This document shows, piece after piece, positions 11,368 through 13,665 of a stretch of DNA of 13,665 nt (position 1 is its first letter; each line of letters begins with the position of its first letter). The translations under genes and the position numbers were made by a program. The DNA is from Candidatus Zambryskibacteria bacterium RIFCSPLOWO2_02_FULL_39_14 (GTDB lineage: Bacteria > Patescibacteriota > Minisyncoccia > Phycocordibacterales > Zambryskibacteraceae), in the NCBI GenBank assembly GCA_001824135.1, contig MHWM01000026.1, forward strand, positions 1-13,665. The letters are read 5' to 3'. The notes beneath the pieces are model-generated. The model saw only the letters and a list, made by a program, of their open reading frames with translations, was not told where the DNA came from and did not search any database.

Positions 11368-12777
11368 CTATTCTCCTAAAAATTCTTTACCCGCAATAAA
11401 CAAATTGTCTTCCCGTCCAAGTCCTGCGGTCAGCTCGATGCCTAATGGCAATACTCCGTCGAAACCAGAAGATAGAGAAATACACGGCAATCCTGCGATA
11501 TTTGCCGGCACAGTAAAGATATCTTCCAGATACATAGCTAGCGGGTTTGAAATTTTTTCTCCAATTTTAAATGCAGGGGTAGGTGTGGTCGGTGTTAAGA
11601 TCAGATCAATTTTTTTAAAAGCTTCTTTCAACTCATCTGTAATCAGTTCTTTCATCCTCAAGGCACTCCCATAATATTCATCATAATAACCAGAAGAGAG
11701 GACATAGGTACCGAGAATTATCCTTCGACGCGTTTCCTTGCCAAAACCTTGACCACGAGTTTTAAAATAGTCTTCTATGACATCCGAACCATCTTTATGC
11801 AACCCATATTTCACTCCGTCGAAACGAGCCAGATTTGAAGAAGCTTCAGCAGGCATGATGATGTAGTATGCGGCTAGAGAATGCTGTATATGAGGAAGTT
11901 CAATATCTTTTATCTCATATCCGAGTGATTTAAATTTTTCTACGGCTTTTTCAAAATTCTTCTTCACACTTTCATCTACTCCTTCACTTTCCACAAACGT
12001 TCTAGGAATACCTATTATCTTAGAGAACTTTTTCTCTTTAGGATAAGTTTCGTCAGATATAGTAGTACTATCTAAAATATCTTGTCCTCGTATCGCGTCA
12101 TATAGAATCTCTGCATCACTGACAGTCCTAGCAAACGGTCCTATCTGATCAAGTGATGATGCCAAAGCTATAAGACCAAAACGTGATACTCTGCCATAAG
12201 TCGGCTTTAGACCAACTGTACCGCAGAAAGCCGCCGGCTGGCGGATAGAACCACCAGTATCAGAACCGTAGGAGCCAAGTACAAAACCTGCTCCTAGAGC
12301 AGCTGCTGAACCTCCAGAAGAACCACCCGGCACTCTAGATAAATCATGAGGATTCTTGGTCACACCATAAGCAGAACTTTCTGTAGAACTACCCATAGCA
12401 AATTCATCCATATTGGTTCTACCCAAAATAATGGCACCGGCATCTTTCAATTTCTTGACAGCTGTACTGTCATAAGAAGAAATAAAACCTTCAAGAATCT
12501 TTGAACCAGCGGTGGCAGATTTACCATCGACAAGTATATTATCTTTTATAGCAACAGGAATACCGAGAAGAGGTAGATTTTCACCTTTAGTTATTTTTTT
12601 ATCAGCTTCATCTGCTTGCGCTAGCACGTCGTCAAATACTTCCAAGAAAGCATGTACATCTTTATCCTTTTCTTTAATAACATCTAAAGAAGCTTGCGCG
12701 AGTTCCCGCGCAGAAAATTCTTTTTTCTGAAGAGCGTCGCGAGCGCTTTTTATCGAAAGATTGGCAAGATCTGGCAT
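11368..12777 (-). CDS. gatA: Asp/Glu-tRNA amidotransferase subunit A (GatA)
   Basis: Amidase subunit of GatCAB, which converts misacylated Glu-tRNA(Gln) and/or Asp-tRNA(Asn) to the amidated forms by releasing ammonia from glutamine. The amidase-signature catalytic triad is intact: Lys78 in PVAIKDNI, cis-Ser153 in PGGSSGGSAAA and Ser177 in GSDTGGSIRQPA; these match Lys79/Ser154/Ser178 of the staphylococcal enzyme with an offset of one. The length, 469, is near the usual 480-490. Start ATG 12777 shares one base with the gatC stop (TAATG), indicating coupling. gatB is not in the window. Its presence implies indirect Gln- or Asn-tRNA synthesis in this organism. Confidence 0.97.
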   Translation of the reverse strand: MPDLANLSIKSARDALQKKEFSARELAQASLDVIKEKDKDVHAFLEVFDDVLAQADEADKKITKGENLPLLGIPVAIKDNILVDGKSATAGSKILEGFISSYDSTAVKKLKDAGAIILGRTNMDEFAMGSSTESSAYGVTKNPHDLSRVPGGSSGGSAAALGAGFVLGSYGSDTGGSIRQPAAFCGTVGLKPTYGRVSRFGLIALASSLDQIGPFARTVSDAEILYDAIRGQDILDSTTISDETYPKEKKFSKIIGIPRTFVESEGVDESVKKNFEKAVEKFKSLGYEIKDIELPHIQHSLAAYYIIMPAEASSNLARFDGVKYGLHKDGSDVIEDYFKTRGQGFGKETRRRIILGTYVLSSGYYDEYYGSALRMKELITDELKEAFKKIDLILTPTTPTPAFKIGEKISNPLAMYLEDIFTVPANIAGLPCISLSSGFDGVLPLGIELTAGLGREDNLFIAGKEFLGE

Positions 12778-13061
12778 TACAAAATTTTCTTCACTTTTAT
12801 ATAATAGCCTTCATTCATTGGTGCTTGTTCTAAAACCTTCTTAGTATAAATACCTGATTCGTGTGGTTTGACATCTTCCCTCATGATGTTCCCCAAGGTC
12901 TTGCCTTGAGAATCCGATATTAAAGGCAAGACCTTTGTGTTCTTAATCTCTCCAACATAATTGAGAATGACATCGAATTCATGAGACAAACTTTCTGCCT
13001 CTTTATCATCAATATCAATACGTGCCAATTTGGCTAGATCTATCACTTTTTCCTTATCCAT
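12777..13061 (-). CDS. gatC: Asp/Glu-tRNA amidotransferase subunit C (GatC)
   Basis: Small subunit that wraps GatA and GatB and stabilises the GatCAB complex. The 94-residue length and the pattern are typical: an N-terminal helix (IDLAKLARIDIDDKEAESLS), FDVILNYVGEI, then MREDVKPHESG and the closing LEQAPMNEGYYIKVKKIL. It opens the operon gatC-gatA-HEPN-like protein. No Shine-Dalgarno; an extended -10 ends six nucleotides before the ATG, so the mRNA is probably leaderless. Confidence 0.95.
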   Translation of the reverse strand: MDKEKVIDLAKLARIDIDDKEAESLSHEFDVILNYVGEIKNTKVLPLISDSQGKTLGNIMREDVKPHESGIYTKKVLEQAPMNEGYYIKVKKIL

Positions 13062-13067
13062 TTCAAC

Positions 13068-13076
13068 ATTTTAGCA
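13068..13076 (-). promoter_or_regulatory. Extended -10 promoter of gatCA, predicted leaderless
   Basis: TG-C-TAAAAT (13076-13068) on the minus strand with no clear -35. The sixth base after it is followed by ATG 13061, so transcription would start at the A of the start codon. The box lies directly behind the T tract of the upstream terminator. Confidence 0.6.
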
Positions 13077-13111
13077 TAAAAAAACCCAGAGAATGCTGGT
13101 GCATTTTCTGG
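13077..13111 (-). terminator. Rho-independent terminator upstream of gatC
   Basis: CCAGAGAATG (13086-13095) and CATTTTCTGG (13102-13111) form a 10-position stem with a single non-canonical pair on the minus strand and a 6-nt loop; seven T follow on the minus strand. It ends transcription from the zinc-finger gene region and shields gatC. Confidence 0.78.
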
Positions 13112-13120
13112 ATTGAAGTG

Positions 13121-13154
13121 ACCGGTCGGGACCCTGGGACAGGTCCCGACCGGT
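13121..13154. repeat. Perfect 13-bp GC-rich inverted repeat
   Basis: ACCGGTCGGGACC (13121-13133) and its exact complement (13142-13154) surround an 8-nt loop CTGGGACA. No T run follows on either strand, so it is not a standard terminator by itself, though it lies 10 nt upstream of one. Two further 8-bp inverted repeats lie between it and the zinc-finger gene: GACGATCA (13187-13194) with TGATCGTC (13261-13268), and CTTGAAAT (13240-13247) with ATTTCAAG (13292-13299). The stretch 13155-13300 holds no convincing gene. Confidence 0.7.
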
Positions 13155-13300
13155 TGTCGCTTGTGTTTAAGAGCTCAATCCCGCCCGACGATCAAATCGG
13201 GAAGGTACAGGTGTTGGTCTCTCTCCCCCAAGCAACATCCTTGAAATCCCACAGAACAGGTGATCGTCTTTGCCCCGTCCCGTTCTCTAGAATTTCAAGA

Positions 13301-13630
13301 TTAAACGTAACCGATACGCCTCTGCATTGGACCGACAGGTTCGCGAGCACTCTCACAGCGGATGCACCTTCGTGCTCCAGGAAGAGACCGAAGACGAACT
13401 TCTTCGATAGGCTTACTGCAATCCATGCAGGTAGAGGGAATTGTTCCTTTCCTCCGCGCTTCGGCGAGAAACCTCTCCTCCTCCTCTTTGCGGCTCAGTT
13501 CACGACGAACCAAGACAGTCCTCACTTCAACGTAGCTGTCATGATCTGCCACAGACCTGTCGCATGTGTCTCCACCAGATGGAACGCTCGACTTCGGCAT
13601 GTGAATGTGATGAGGTATACCAGTTCCCAC
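13301..13630 (-). CDS. DksA/TraR-type C4 zinc-finger protein
   Basis: The C-terminal part reads IPSTCMDCSKPIEEVRLRSL and then a second knuckle with RRCIRCES: a CxxC-x17-CxxC zinc finger of the DksA/TraR family, whose members bind in the secondary channel of RNA polymerase and alter initiation. A charged helix (RRELSRKEEEERFLAEARRK) precedes it, short compared with the DksA coiled coil and closer to small TraR-like proteins. The N-terminal 35 residues are not recognisable. I choose GTG 13630 because GGAGG (13640-13636) lies 5 nt before it; the in-frame ATG 13642 overlaps that Shine-Dalgarno and has no site of its own, with a TAG just upstream. GC is high (34 of 60 at 13441-13500), suggesting transfer, possibly from a phage or plasmid. 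Confidence 0.75.
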   Translation of the reverse strand: MGTGIPHHIHMPKSSVPSGGDTCDRSVADHDSYVEVRTVLVRRELSRKEEEERFLAEARRKGTIPSTCMDCSKPIEEVRLRSLPGARRCIRCESAREPVGPMQRRIGYV

Positions 13631-13665
13631 GACAACCTCCATCTACAACGCGAGCAGTTGGTAAG

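Noticed and set aside
13155..13300. A 23-codon minus-strand frame from ATG near 13238
   Set aside because: Weak ribosome-binding context, no recognisable sequence, and overlap with inverted repeats.

Overview
The window looks like a chromosomal piece of a Candidate Phyla Radiation (Patescibacteria) bacterium, probably Parcubacteria-like; this is inferred from gene content and no database search was made. Pointers are a release factor 2 with a much shortened N-terminal domain, a bS16-KhpA-TrmD operon without rimM or rplS, an archaeal-type bifunctional phosphoglucose/phosphomannose isomerase, short atypical versions of core proteins, a low-GC background, and many tiny membrane or unknown proteins. 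The presence of an RF2 with an SPF anticodon-like motif argues that UGA is still a stop. Every protein gene is on the minus strand; the only plus-strand gene is an initiator tRNA.

Layout, left to right (transcription mostly right to left). 1-1743: 5' two thirds of rpoB, running off the left edge, with its own promoter and a structured leader of about 130 nt. 1908-5561: a chain that in transcription order reads ECF sigma factor, overlapping two-TM membrane protein, tRNA-Thr(CGU), prfB, rpsP, khpA, trmD, small membrane protein, terminator. 5700-7172: PGI/PMI and a HIT-family protein. 7253-8187: a self-contained unit (promoter, Shine-Dalgarno, TIM-barrel protein, terminator) of higher GC than its surroundings. 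8237-9171: tRNA-Thr(GGU), a repeat-rich spacer and an SDR oxidoreductase.

9206-10300: an accessory stretch with a RelE/ParE-type toxin-antitoxin pair behind three tandem 11-bp operator-like repeats, related hairpin repeats on both sides of the pair, and a 26-codon ORF with a very good Shine-Dalgarno and its own terminator. 10327-10692: a tRNA cluster, Asp and Met on minus and initiator fMet on plus, fired from a divergent promoter region and closed by a perfect 32-nt palindromic terminator. 10705-13076: gatC-gatA plus a membrane-anchored protein with a HEPN-like RNxxxH motif, probably one operon. 13079-13642: a GC-richer segment with strong hairpins and a DksA/TraR-type zinc-finger protein.

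Together the genes cover transcription (rpoB, ECF sigma), translation (bS16, RF2, TrmD, GatCA, five tRNAs), RNA binding (KhpA) and sugar-phosphate interconversion. Three themes stand out. First, several genes have a promoter -10 element only about 6-12 nt before the start codon, and prfB starts 1 nt after a tRNA, suggesting widespread leaderless or near-leaderless translation; a minority of stand-alone genes instead have strong Shine-Dalgarno sequences and private terminators and look like later arrivals. Second, two uncharacterised gene partnerships (ECF sigma with membrane protein; GatCA with HEPN-like membrane protein) deserve attention. Third, both CAU-anticodon tRNAs lack the near-universal U55 of the T loop.
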